Shown here: positions 1 to 8,282 of the stretch, one piece after another
Layout: each line of letters starts with the position of its first letter
How positions within the stretch are numbered: the first letter of the stretch is position 1
Source: Methanothrix sp.
GTDB taxonomy: Archaea; Halobacteriota; Methanosarcinia; Methanotrichales; Methanotrichaceae
Direction of reading: 5' to 3'
DNA length: 32,441 bases
NCBI RefSeq assembly: GCF_024518575.1
Contig: NZ_JANIHG010000017.1
Coordinates: 1 to 32,441 of the forward strand
Notes under the pieces: generated by a model
Told to the model about the DNA's origin: nothing
Database searches by the model: none
Seen by the model: the letters and a program-made list of their open reading frames with translations, nothing else
Made by a program: the position numbers and the translations under genes

Positions 1-2
1 TG

Positions 3-1871
3 GAGAAGAAACCTGCAGGTGAGAGCATCGATCTGGCTACCACGAAGATGCTGCTCGAGGCACGCAGGGCTGGAATGGAGACTGCGTGGGATCGTCTCAA
101 CAAACAGCAACCGCAATGCGGATTTGGACAGCTCGGAATATGCTGCCGCAACTGCAACATGGGGCCGTGCAGGATCGATCCCTTTGGGGAGGGGCCTGAT
201 AAGGGCATATGCGGTGCGACAGCGGATATCATTGTGGCGCGCAACCTCCTGAGGATGATAGCTGCAGGTGCTGCAGCGCATGCAGACCATGCAAGGGACG
301 CAGTCATTGTCTTCAAAGAGGCAGCCGAGGGGAAGGCGAGAAGCTATCGGATCAAAGATGAAGCGAAGCTGAGAGCGCTTGCAGCCGAGTACAGCATCTC
401 GGACTGGAAGAAGAACGGGGATGTTGCAGATCTCGCAAAAGCCCTGCTCTCAGATTTCGGAAAGCAGCAGGGATCTGTAACACTCACGCGCAGAGCGCCG
501 GAGAAGCGCCAGAAGATCTGGGAGGGTCTGGGCATAATCCCCAGGGGCATCGACAGGGAGATCGTGGAGTGCATGCACCGCACCCACATAGGCGTGGACA
601 ACGACCCGCTTCACATCCTTCTGCACGGGTTGAGGACCAGCATCGCCGATGGCTGGGGCGCGTCGATGATTGCGACAGAGGTGCAGGACATCCTCTTCGG
701 GACGCCGTCGCCGAGAACCACAGAAGCAAACCTCGGCGTGCTTAAAGAGGATGAGGTCAACATAATAGTCCACGGGCATGAGCCGATCCTCTCTGAGATG
801 ATAGTGGAGGCTGCATCAGATCCGGAGATGATCAAGCTCGCAAAGAGCCTCGGAGCGAACGGCATCAACGTCGCCGGAATATGCTGCACAGGTAATGAGG
901 TGCTCATGCGTCATGGTATTCCTGTGGCAGGGAACTTCCTCCAGCAGGAGCTCGCCGTGATCACAGGCGCTGTCGATGCCATGGTGGTTGATGTGCAGTG
1001 CATCATGCCGTCGCTCGGAAGCCTCGCCGCATGCTATCACACGAAATTCATCTCGACCTCTCCAAAGGCAGAGTTCCCCGGAACCCTGAGAATGGAGTTC
1101 AGCGAGGAGAGGGCAGCAGAGATAGCAAAGGAGATCGTGAGAACAGCGGTCGAGAACTACAGGAACAGGGACAGGAGCAGGGTGATCATACCCAGAGAGA
1201 AGAGCGAGTGCATGGTCGGGTTCAGCGTCGAGGCGATACTGAACGCGCTCGGTGGGACACCGCAGCCGCTGATAGATGCAATAGTAAAAGGATCGATAAA
1301 GGGCATCGCAGCGGTCGTCGGCTGCAACAACCCCAAGGTCCCCCACGACTACGGACATGTCAACCTCGTCAGGGAGCTGATCAGGAACAACGTTCTCGTC
1401 GTGACGACAGGCTGCAACGCGATAGCCTGCGCAAAAGCAGGGCTGCTCAGGCCTGAGGCTGCAAAGGAGGCCGGCGACGGCCTCAGGGGCATCTGCGAAT
1501 CCCTGGGTGTTCCTCCTGTCCTGCACATGGGATCATGCGTTGACATCAGCAGAATTCTCGTGGTGGCAGCTGCGATCGCAAACAGGCTTGGCGTGGACAT
1601 AAGCGATCTACCGGTTGCAGGTGCTGCTCCAGAGTGGATGAGCGAGAAGGCGGTCAGCATCGGAGCATATGTGGTTGCCTCCGGAGTGTACACGGTCCTG
1701 GGCACGGTTCCGCCTGTTCTCGGAAGTCCCGTGGTCACCAGAATCCTGACGAAGGACCTCGGCGATGCTGTTGGAGCGACGTTTGCGGTCGAGCCTGATC
1801 CGTTCAAGGCAGCCAAACTCATCATCGAGCACATAGATGATAAGAGGAAGGCGCTGGGTCTGAAGGTGTGA
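3..1871 (+). CDS. cooS: Anaerobic CO dehydrogenase catalytic subunit, CooS type (5' partial)
   Basis: Catalyses reversible oxidation of CO to CO2 at a Ni-Fe-S C-cluster. The reading frame is open to the left window edge, so the true start is outside; the ATG at 48 is internal, because the codons before it (reading ESIDLATTK) already look like CooS. Near the N-terminus a cysteine-rich stretch (QCGFGQLGICCRNCNMGPC) supplies the cluster B/D ligands. The expected C-cluster ligands are present in order: the His in HGHEP, the Cys residues in ICCTGNE, DVQCIMP, VVGCNNP and TTGCNAIAC, and the Cys in HMGSCVD. The 622 codons seen are close to the usual 630 or so residues, so few are missing. The product is the monofunctional CooS type rather than the CdhA subunit of the ACS/CODH complex. 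Two bases separate its stop from the next ATG, indicating an operon with the ferredoxin and formate dehydrogenase genes. Confidence 0.96.
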   Translation, partial: EKKPAGESIDLATTKMLLEARRAGMETAWDRLNKQQPQCGFGQLGICCRNCNMGPCRIDPFGEGPDKGICGATADIIVARNLLRMIAAGAAAHADHARDAVIVFKEAAEGKARSYRIKDEAKLRALAAEYSISDWKKNGDVADLAKALLSDFGKQQGSVTLTRRAPEKRQKIWEGLGIIPRGIDREIVECMHRTHIGVDNDPLHILLHGLRTSIADGWGASMIATEVQDILFGTPSPRTTEANLGVLKEDEVNIIVHGHEPILSEMIVEAASDPEMIKLAKSLGANGINVAGICCTGNEVLMRHGIPVAGNFLQQELAVITGAVDAMVVDVQCIMPSLGSLAACYHTKFISTSPKAEFPGTLRMEFSEERAAEIAKEIVRTAVENYRNRDRSRVIIPREKSECMVGFSVEAILNALGGTPQPLIDAIVKGSIKGIAAVVGCNNPKVPHDYGHVNLVRELIRNNVLVVTTGCNAIACAKAGLLRPEAAKEAGDGLRGICESLGVPPVLHMGSCVDISRILVVAAAIANRLGVDISDLPVAGAAPEWMSEKAVSIGAYVVASGVYTVLGTVPPVLGSPVVTRILTKDLGDAVGATFAVEPDPFKAAKLIIEHIDDKRKALGLKV

Positions 1872-1873
1872 TC

Positions 1874-2380
1874 ATGAAGGAGATACTTGTCCGCCCTGAG
1901 AGGTGTGTGGGCTGCCGCTCATGCGAGATCGCCTGCGCTGTGGAGCACTCCCAGAGCAGGGATCTCCTCAAGGCATTATCAGAGATGCCGCAGAGGCGGC
2001 TCTACGTGGAGCACGTTCCGGAGTACTCGCTCGCTGTGCCAATGCTCTGCAGGCACTGCGAGGATGCGCCATGTGTTGCAGTCTGTCCCACAGGAGCTCT
2101 GACGCAGGACGCGCTCACAGGAGTGGTGCGCCATAACAGAGATATCTGCATCGGGTGCTGGACGTGCGCCTCTGTCTGCACGTACGGTGTGATAGGGAGG
2201 GACAGAAGGGCGCGTGTTGCGATAAAATGCGACAGGTGCCCGGATCGGGAGGTTCCGGCCTGCGTCAGTGCCTGCCCCACACGCGCTCTGATCTACGGGG
2301 AGGTTGAGGAGGTATCCAGAGCGAGGAGGGCCGCACCAGCTCTCAAGTTTGCGCAGGGCGTGGCTGCAAGCAGCCGGTGA
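1874..2380 (+). CDS. Four-cluster 4Fe-4S ferredoxin, CooF/HycB-like
   Basis: Electron-transfer protein of about 168 residues with four cysteine groups: CVGCRSCEIAC at residues 11-21, CRHCEDAPCVAVCP, CIGCWTCASVC and CDRCPDREVPACVSACP. This is the DmsB/HycB/CooF pattern, able to hold four 4Fe-4S clusters. The ATG at 1874 is chosen over the GTG at 1868 because AAGGTG (1863-1868) sits at normal SD distance from it. It follows cooS by two bases and overlaps the formate dehydrogenase gene, so it is the obvious electron carrier between the two. CooF is the known partner of CooS in CO-oxidising bacteria; the assignment here rests on motif and position. It has no membrane segment or signal peptide, so it should act in the cytoplasm. 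Confidence 0.88.
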   Translation: MKEILVRPERCVGCRSCEIACAVEHSQSRDLLKALSEMPQRRLYVEHVPEYSLAVPMLCRHCEDAPCVAVCPTGALTQDALTGVVRHNRDICIGCWTCASVCTYGVIGRDRRARVAIKCDRCPDREVPACVSACPTRALIYGEVEEVSRARRAAPALKFAQGVAASSR

Positions 2381-4380
2381 TGCGGATGACTGCCAGGATA
2401 CCCACGGTCTGCCCCTACTGCGCCGTGGGTTGCGGGTTTTACATCACCCGGAATGGCATGGAGTACATGCAGGACCACCCTGTAAACGAGGGCGCTCTGT
2501 GCCCGAAGGGGAACGCAGCCCTTGATGTTCTGAATCACGTGGATAGGCTGCGGTACCCGATGATGAGAATCGGAGATGACTGGATCAGGGTATCCTGGAG
2601 CGAGGCGCTCGACAGGGTCGCAGAGGAGATGCAGAGGGCTTTGAGGGAGAAAGGCCCAGGAGCCCTCGCATTCCTCGGGTCTGCGAAATGCACCAACGAG
2701 GAGAACTATATTTTCCAGAAGATCGCGCGCCTCATGGGAACAAACAGCATCGATAACAGCGCAAGACGCTGCCACTCGCCAACGATCATCGCGCTGCGCC
2801 GGATGCTCGGAACCCCTGCGATGACCAATCCGGTATCAGATCTCGCGCTATCAGATTGCATTTTTATTATAGGATCAAACCTGGCCGAGAACCATCCTGT
2901 GGTTGCGAGATGGATACTCAGGGCGAAGGACAGGGGAGCGGCTGTGATTGTCGCGGATCCGAGGGTGACACCAACAGCATGGCTCGCAGATCTTCACCTC
3001 CAGCTGAATCCGGGAACAGACATCGCGCTCATCAACGGCATGATCAACGTCATACTCAACGAGGGGCTGGAGAACAGCTCTTTCATAAAGGAGAGGACCA
3101 GCGGATTTGAGGGGCTTGATCTCAGCGATTACACGCCTGAGAGGGTATCCTCAATAACAGGCCTGCGTGCAGGAGATATTGTCAGAGCCGCGAGGCTTTA
3201 CGCGAAAGCCGGTGCATCCTCAATAGTGTACTGCATGGGCATCACCCAGCACTCATGCGGAACAGAGAACGTGACCGCATGCGCGAACCTCGCCCTAGTC
3301 TGCGGGCATGTTGGGAGGCCCGGCGCCGGCATACTTCCACTCCGCGGTCAGAACAACGTCCAGGGGGCGTGCGACATGGGGGCCCTGGCGGATTTCTATC
3401 CCGGCTGGAGATCTGTTGACGATTCCAGGGCGATCGATGAGCTCAGGCGTCTATGGAATGCGAGAGCCCTTCCGCTGGGGCGCGGGCTGACCGCTGATAT
3501 GATGCCTGAGGCTGATCTCAGGTTTCTGTACGTGATGGGCGAGGATATCGTGAACTCACATCCCGCGGTATCACGTAGGAGGGAGAGGCTGAAGAGGGGC
3601 TTCATGGTCGTGCAGGACATCTTCATGACAGATACCGCAAGGATTGCTGATCTCGTGCTCCCGGCGGCTGCGTGGGCGGAGAAGGAGGGGACATTCACAT
3701 CCACAGAGCGGAGGGTTCAGTGGGTATCCCGAGCACGAGAGGCTCCTGGAGAGGCGAGGCCAGATCTCTGGATCCTCTCGGAGGTGGCGGCGCGCCTCGG
3801 GTTCGATCTTTCTCCTGAGCCGGAGGAGGTCCTGGCGGAGATAAACCAGGCGGTTCCCGCGTACCGCGGCATCAGCAGGAGCAACGCAGGAGCGCGCGGT
3901 GGGATCATCTGGCCGTGCCCGCATCCAGATCATCCGGGGACTCCTGTTCTCCATACGGAGAGATTCTCCACTCCAGATGGAAGGGCGAGGATCTCTCCAG
4001 TCCATCACCCTGCTCTTGAACGCACATCCCCACAGCATCCGCTGATCCTCATCACAGGACGTGTTGTCCTCCACTACAACGCAGGATCGATGAGCATGAG
4101 GAGTGAAGGGCTTGTGAAAAGGGAGCCAGAGATTCGCATCGATGTGCATCCCGAGGATGCCGCGCGGTTCGGCGTGGCCGATGGGGATGCCGTCATGATC
4201 GAGACGCGGTGGGGCAGGGCACGGGCGCGGGCGAAGCTCACCCCAAGACAGAAGCGCGGGACTCTCTTCATGCCCTTCCACTTCCCGGAGACGAACCTGG
4301 TGGCATCAGAGATTATTGATGAGAAATCGATGATGCCAGAGCTCAAGGTTGCGGCCTGCAGAATCTGGAGGGCTGATTGA
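2380..4380 (+). CDS. fdhA: Molybdopterin formate dehydrogenase alpha subunit-like protein
   Basis: Member of the DMSO-reductase molybdopterin superfamily, closest by eye to formate dehydrogenase FdhA/FdhF. An N-terminal 4Fe-4S motif (CPYCAVGC, then CPKGN) is followed by the molybdopterin domains. The metal-ligand position is a cysteine in ARRCHSPT (residue 131, TGC codon at 2770-2772), so it is the Cys form and not a selenoprotein. Other family signatures are GSNLAENHP, LRGQNNVQGACDMG and a C-terminal molybdopterin-binding domain (TGRVVLHYNAGSMS). At 666 residues it has normal length. The start is ambiguous: GTG 2377, ATG 2380 and ATG 2386 are all possible, and 2380 overlaps the previous stop by one base. 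No F420-binding FdhB or transporter FdhC is adjacent; instead ferredoxins flank it. Another CO2-reducing oxidoreductase of the family cannot be excluded. Confidence 0.88.
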   Translation: MRMTARIPTVCPYCAVGCGFYITRNGMEYMQDHPVNEGALCPKGNAALDVLNHVDRLRYPMMRIGDDWIRVSWSEALDRVAEEMQRALREKGPGALAFLGSAKCTNEENYIFQKIARLMGTNSIDNSARRCHSPTIIALRRMLGTPAMTNPVSDLALSDCIFIIGSNLAENHPVVARWILRAKDRGAAVIVADPRVTPTAWLADLHLQLNPGTDIALINGMINVILNEGLENSSFIKERTSGFEGLDLSDYTPERVSSITGLRAGDIVRAARLYAKAGASSIVYCMGITQHSCGTENVTACANLALVCGHVGRPGAGILPLRGQNNVQGACDMGALADFYPGWRSVDDSRAIDELRRLWNARALPLGRGLTADMMPEADLRFLYVMGEDIVNSHPAVSRRRERLKRGFMVVQDIFMTDTARIADLVLPAAAWAEKEGTFTSTERRVQWVSRAREAPGEARPDLWILSEVAARLGFDLSPEPEEVLAEINQAVPAYRGISRSNAGARGGIIWPCPHPDHPGTPVLHTERFSTPDGRARISPVHHPALERTSPQHPLILITGRVVLHYNAGSMSMRSEGLVKREPEIRIDVHPEDAARFGVADGDAVMIETRWGRARARAKLTPRQKRGTLFMPFHFPETNLVASEIIDEKSMMPELKVAACRIWRAD

Positions 4381-4814
4381 TGGGGAAGATATATCTCGAC
4401 CCGGAGAGGTGCATCGGCTGCCGTTCATGCGAGGTCGCATGCGAGAGGGAGCATGGGCATCCAAGGATATCGGTGGACAAGGTGAAAGATCTTGCAGCTG
4501 TGCCTGTATACTGCCACCAGTGTGACACAGCGCCATGCGCCGCTGTCTGCTATACCGGCTCCCTGCGGCTTGATGGCGATATGGTTGTGTTCGATCCCGA
4601 TCTCTGCACTCTATGTGGTCTGTGTTTCGTTGCGTGCCCATTTGGAGCGATAGAGCTTGACTCGGTGATACACCGATGCGATCTCTGCGGTGGCACTCCT
4701 GTATGCGTCATGACATGCCCGACAGAGGCTCTTCAGCTTGAAGATATCGATGCGATCACCGGATCCACCAGATCGAGGGCTGCAGGCGTTCTTGCAGCAA
4801 GGGTGAGGGTATGA
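4380..4814 (+). CDS. Four-cluster 4Fe-4S ferredoxin, HycB/HydN-like
   Basis: A 144-residue electron-transfer protein with four cysteine groups: CIGCRSCEVAC at the N-terminus, CHQCDTAPCAAVC, CTLCGLCFVACP and CDLCGGTPVCVMTCP. It is a shorter paralogue of the ferredoxin upstream of the formate dehydrogenase gene. In the second group the usual Pro after the last Cys is Tyr (CYTG). The ATG at 4380 overlaps the fdhA stop by one base, and GGAGGG at 4367-4372 is a good SD seven bases upstream. Flanking of a formate dehydrogenase by two HycB-like proteins recalls the arrangement in hydrogen-dependent CO2 reductases, in which the hydrogenase partner would here be replaced by CooS. That analogy is inference. 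Confidence 0.87.
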   Translation: MGKIYLDPERCIGCRSCEVACEREHGHPRISVDKVKDLAAVPVYCHQCDTAPCAAVCYTGSLRLDGDMVVFDPDLCTLCGLCFVACPFGAIELDSVIHRCDLCGGTPVCVMTCPTEALQLEDIDAITGSTRSRAAGVLAARVRV

Positions 4815-5191
4815 AGGTAGATGAGAGGAGATGCATCGGCTGCCGGGCGTGCTCGGCGATATCGAGAAGCATATCCATATCAGAGGACGCAGGAATTCGC
4901 AGCATAACGTTTCATTCACATGACGAGAGCCTGACAGAGAGGCTGATCGAGGCATGTCCGGCAGGTGCGATATCATCGGGCATCACAGCTGAGAGCATCA
5001 CGCTGACATTCAGGATGAAGCGATGCAGCGTCTGTGGAGAGCCCTTCGCCACGGAGCGGGAGATCGAGCATGTGGCATCTCTCATCCCTGAGACGCATAA
5101 GAACTGGCTTGATCTCTGCCCCGAATGCCGCAGAGCCGAGCAGCGCAGGTCGCATGCCTGGCACTGTATCCGGATCAGGGGGAGAGTGTGA
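4811..5191 (+). CDS. Small 4Fe-4S protein with C-terminal zinc-ribbon-like cysteines
   Basis: A 126-residue protein. The N-terminus has C8, C11, C14 and a distant C49 followed by Pro, the layout of one 4Fe-4S cluster. The C-terminal half has CSVCGEPF (C72, C75) and CPECRR (C103, C106), a four-Cys set suited to zinc or a rubredoxin-like iron; the CSVCGEPF part resembles the C-terminus of HycF/HyfH-type formate hydrogenlyase ferredoxins. The ATGA overlap at 4811-4814 couples it to the previous ferredoxin gene, and it is the last gene of the operon. It is probably an accessory electron carrier or assembly factor for the CODH/formate dehydrogenase module. No named family is assigned. Confidence 0.75.
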   Translation: MKVDERRCIGCRACSAISRSISISEDAGIRSITFHSHDESLTERLIEACPAGAISSGITAESITLTFRMKRCSVCGEPFATEREIEHVASLIPETHKNWLDLCPECRRAEQRRSHAWHCIRIRGRV

Positions 5192-5615
5192 GGAGGGAAG
5201 CTCTGGAGCGGGCGCGACCACGGAGACCACATCATTTTTCACGAGATCGAACAGCTGCGAATCATAGGAGATCCAGACCGGTTTTTTTCGATATCGATGC
5301 AGTCGTCAACAACACCGGCCTGAAGACCGGAGTCTCCGCTACCCCTAGACCCCAGGGGTTTATGAACTCCGGGTCTTCGCTCTTTGTGGCTGGGAGCAGA
5401 TGCAGGCTGGCCAGCTACATTCACTCGCCTAGAGAACATGGCATAATCAGTGCCTATAGGGGCAGATGGATGAGCGCCTGCAATCAACTGAATGTGCCTC
5501 ACACAGTTCAGCGCACCGCCATTCCACCATCTAGCTTGAAAAGTGGTTTATAGGAAAGGAATCACAGAGATTGTAAGCGCGCCCAGGCTGTGCAGCATAA
5601 AATGAACTGTGAATT
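5192..5615. other. 424-bp gene-free gap
   Basis: No convincing gene on either strand. It contains a degenerate IS200/IS605-like terminal hairpin at 5304-5337 (listed separately) and, near its right end, a TATA-like GTTTATAGG around 5546-5554 that could serve the downstream sensor gene. The minus-strand reading frame at 5239-5502 includes low-complexity Ser/Gly/Arg text upstream of the hairpin and may be a decayed transposon segment, but no TnpB motif survives in it. Confidence 0.5.
5304..5337 (-). mobile_element. Degenerate IS200/IS605-type right-end hairpin (candidate)
   Basis: Read on the minus strand, GGAGACTCCGGTCTTCAGG and the bases after it follow the layout of the right end of TnpB-bearing IS200/IS605 elements, whose well-known form is CCGCTCTTTAGGGCGGGG then AGGAAGTCAC. 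By eye about two thirds of aligned positions agree, and the stem CCGGTCTTCAGGCCGG is self-complementary. The cleaner copy at 20184-20223 in this window provides the comparison. No TnpB catalytic or zinc-ribbon motif is visible beside it, so this would be an old scar. Confidence 0.4.
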
Positions 5616-7526
5616 ATGATGAGACCGCCCGTATCTTCAGCTCTGATTGTGCTCGTGGTGATTGCAGCAGTTGTACCTGCAGCACTTATGGGGCTGCTTT
5701 TCCATATGGAGGTCGGCAGGATATCAGGATCGATCCAGGCGCAGCTTGGAGACATTAACAGCACCACGATAAACTCCTCCTCAGGAGCAACAGATCAGGA
5801 GCTTCTTGTCGCATCCAAGGCCCTGCAGTACGAGGAGTTCTTCAGAAGGATCGCGGAGAGCAACCAGTTCGTGGCAGATTATCTCGCCTCCGGATTCTCT
5901 GAAATCGATCGAGTGGCAGATCCGAACAGCTCCCTCTCACTGACCCTGAGAAGATCGATAAAGAGAAACAACGCGATAGAGCGCATATACCTGGCGACAG
6001 CTGATGGGTGGATTGCCTCATGGCCTGAGGTGGGGGGTACCAGGAAGACTGCCAGGAATGCATCTGAGATCGGTTCATTGAGATGGTACACCGCAGCACA
6101 GGCAGCCGGAGGAACAGTGTGGATCCCCGGAGATGATATGCACCTGATATGCGCAGCGCCTGCTTACCGCAACATCACACTCTACTGCGTTGCTGCATCA
6201 GAGGTATCCCTATCAGAGATCTACTCAGATCTCTCAGGGCTGAGAGGCAGCGGCTATCCATTCATAGTGAACAGAACCGGCGATCTTGTGATGATGCCCA
6301 AGGTCAGGAGGGGGGATACGCCGTGGGACAGTCTTCTCATCACCGGAAACCTCTACAAATCCAACATCTCCGCATTCGCAGATCTCGGCGATCGCATCTC
6401 GAAGGGTAAGAGCGGATCAGATTTTCTGACGATAGATGGCCGGGGCTGGTTTGTGGTCTATTCACCAGTGAAGAGCGTCGGCTGGACTGTTGTTGTTGCA
6501 TACCCCTCGGAGAAGATGATGGTGCCCATCAGCCTCATGGAGAGCAGCTTGAACTCCATCAGCCAGAGATCTGCGGAACTCATGCGCAGCTGCGCAGCTG
6601 AGATCATCTCCAGAGGTCTGCTCCTGATGATCATCTCCGGCGCGGTATTCGGATTGATAGGAATAACTCTCCGCAGGCGGTTCAGAAGATCTGCAGTATG
6701 CATATCTGAGGCTCTGAGGCGCATCGGTGAGGGCGACCTGGATAAGCGCCTGCCTGCAGACTGTGATCTTGAGGGGATCGCGGAATCTGTGGAATCCATG
6801 CGCAAATCTCTCAGGACGATCGTCGACAGGGCCAGGGCCGAGGGGTATGAAAGGGGAACTCAGGATCTGGAGAGTTCTGTACTGAAAACATTCGATCGCT
6901 TCCTCTCCGCAGAATCTCTGCCCCCCATCGAGGGATACGATATCTGCGTTCGCCAGATATCGAGAGGTGGCACATTCCATGACGTTCTGGAGATCCAGCA
7001 TGGGAAGGTCGCTCTGTGTATGGGAAGGGCAGGTGGGGATGCTCTCGAGTCTGCTGTCCTCGCAGCCACCGCCAGGGCGGTTGTTAGAGCGCTCTCGTCT
7101 CAGCATCCGGATGAGGTGATAAAGCGTGCAAATGGCATCATGGCAAAGAGCTCATCGCTCCCCATCTCCTGCTTCTATGCAGTTCTCGATTACAGCTCGA
7201 GAGATATGGTCTACTCAAACGCAGGACATGCGCCGCCATTTGTGGTGAGCCAGGATGGCTCTGTGGATACGCTCTGTGGCGATGGGATACACATGGCGAT
7301 AAGAGACGAGCTCGATCTCGGCTATGAGCAACGATCAATATCAGATGGAGATGTTCTCGTGATATATTCTGAGAGCATGATCGAGGCACAGGGCTTCGAC
7401 CTGGAGCATCTCATAGGCGTTGTCCGTGGATCCAGAGCGAAGAGCGCATCGGAGATAGCAGACGAGATCGAGCGTGCGGCACCGAAGAGGAATGGCTTGG
7501 CGGTCATTGTTATCAAATCAACGTGA
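5616..7526 (+). CDS. Membrane sensor: Cache-like domain, HAMP, degenerate SpoIIE/PP2C-type domain
   Basis: A 636-residue signalling protein. One membrane segment lies at residues 8-28, an extracytoplasmic double-Cache-like region at about 30-325, a second membrane segment at 334-352, a HAMP linker at about 353-405, and a RsbU/SpoIIE-type phosphatase domain from about 436 to the end. The domain keeps the fold signatures NAGHAPPF (535-541) and GDVLVIYS (578-585). However, the metal-binding acidic residues look replaced: GGD is GGT (451-453), the Asp of DxSG is Cys468, the TDG after LVIY is SES (585-587), and the final DD is RN (625-626). It may therefore bind a partner rather than dephosphorylate it. 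ATG 5616 is followed by a second ATG at 5619. It stands alone and converges on the next gene. Confidence 0.8.
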   Translation: MMRPPVSSALIVLVVIAAVVPAALMGLLFHMEVGRISGSIQAQLGDINSTTINSSSGATDQELLVASKALQYEEFFRRIAESNQFVADYLASGFSEIDRVADPNSSLSLTLRRSIKRNNAIERIYLATADGWIASWPEVGGTRKTARNASEIGSLRWYTAAQAAGGTVWIPGDDMHLICAAPAYRNITLYCVAASEVSLSEIYSDLSGLRGSGYPFIVNRTGDLVMMPKVRRGDTPWDSLLITGNLYKSNISAFADLGDRISKGKSGSDFLTIDGRGWFVVYSPVKSVGWTVVVAYPSEKMMVPISLMESSLNSISQRSAELMRSCAAEIISRGLLLMIISGAVFGLIGITLRRRFRRSAVCISEALRRIGEGDLDKRLPADCDLEGIAESVESMRKSLRTIVDRARAEGYERGTQDLESSVLKTFDRFLSAESLPPIEGYDICVRQISRGGTFHDVLEIQHGKVALCMGRAGGDALESAVLAATARAVVRALSSQHPDEVIKRANGIMAKSSSLPISCFYAVLDYSSRDMVYSNAGHAPPFVVSQDGSVDTLCGDGIHMAIRDELDLGYEQRSISDGDVLVIYSESMIEAQGFDLEHLIGVVRGSRAKSASEIADEIERAAPKRNGLAVIVIKST

Positions 7527-7612
7527 AATGCGAATTCACTGGGATCTGCGATCAGAGCTTGCAATCGCTCTGGCCATCTCCAGAGAAGAACTGCTCTCAT
7601 CACGGGAAACCG

Positions 7613-8227
7613 TCAGCAGAACCGGTCTCCATCGATCTCATCCTCTTTTCTCTGGATCCTGGGTTTGCTCGCGGGCGGAGACGTAACTGAGCTGCGCTCC
7701 CTGTCAAGCTCATCCTGTATCGCATCCATCAGCTCTCTCTTCATCTCCTCATCGGTCTCGAGCACCGCGACCGCGGACATCAGGCTCTCCAGAGCTGCAT
7801 GTGCCCTGCTCAGATCCAGGCTCTTGCTCTCGAACGCGATGCCCTCCCTGTATAGGGCGTCTATCTGGTCCGGAGGCAGTTTCAGGGCGGTGGCTGCGCT
7901 TATCGCCCTTCCGTACATCTCCATCGATATGTAGTACTCAAGACCGGTGTGCAGCAGCCGCTCAGCCTCATCCGGGAAGCCTGCGCTCTTCATGATCTGA
8001 GCGGCCCAGAGGTAGTCACCAGCATCCACCAGAATATCGACCGCCCTCTGGATCATGCCATGCTCCCTGCATAGAACCACCGCATATTCTATCTCGTTTG
8101 CCCTCAGCAGGAGATCTATCGCAGGTTCCACAAGCTCATCAGGGAGGCCTCGGAGGTTCTCTATGACATACTCAAGCCTCTGCTCAGGCCCCATCTCATC
8201 AAAACTCTCTCTCAAATCCTTCTTCAT
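7613..8227 (-). CDS. Hypothetical helical-repeat protein
   Basis: A 204-residue protein not recognised as a named family. Residues 1-165 are almost entirely amphipathic helices with repeat-like Ala/Leu spacing (for example YAVVLCREHGMIQRAVDIL and YLWAAQIMKSAGFPDEAERL), which suggests TPR-like or alpha-solenoid packing and a protein-binding role. The last 35 residues are charged and disordered-looking (Ser/Pro/Lys/Asp-rich). It has no signal peptide or membrane segment. The ATG at 8227 has GGAGATG just upstream on its strand as SD. It converges with the sensor gene; no operon partner is evident, since the FBP aldolase gene upstream ends 55 bases away with its own terminator space. Confidence 0.65.
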   Translation of the reverse strand: MKKDLRESFDEMGPEQRLEYVIENLRGLPDELVEPAIDLLLRANEIEYAVVLCREHGMIQRAVDILVDAGDYLWAAQIMKSAGFPDEAERLLHTGLEYYISMEMYGRAISAATALKLPPDQIDALYREGIAFESKSLDLSRAHAALESLMSAVAVLETDEEMKRELMDAIQDELDRERSSVTSPPASKPRIQRKEDEIDGDRFC

Positions 8228-8282
8228 TTACATCTCCTGAAGAAAATGGCTCCCTGACGGGAGCCGCCAATACTGCTCAACA

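Noticed and set aside
816-1526. Long open frame on the minus strand within cooS
   Set aside because: It lies fully opposite a strongly conserved CODH frame and has no family pattern; a GC-rich shadow.
2770-2772. Possible selenocysteine in the formate dehydrogenase
   Set aside because: The codon at the metal-ligand position is TGC (Cys), not TGA, and the frame has no internal stop.
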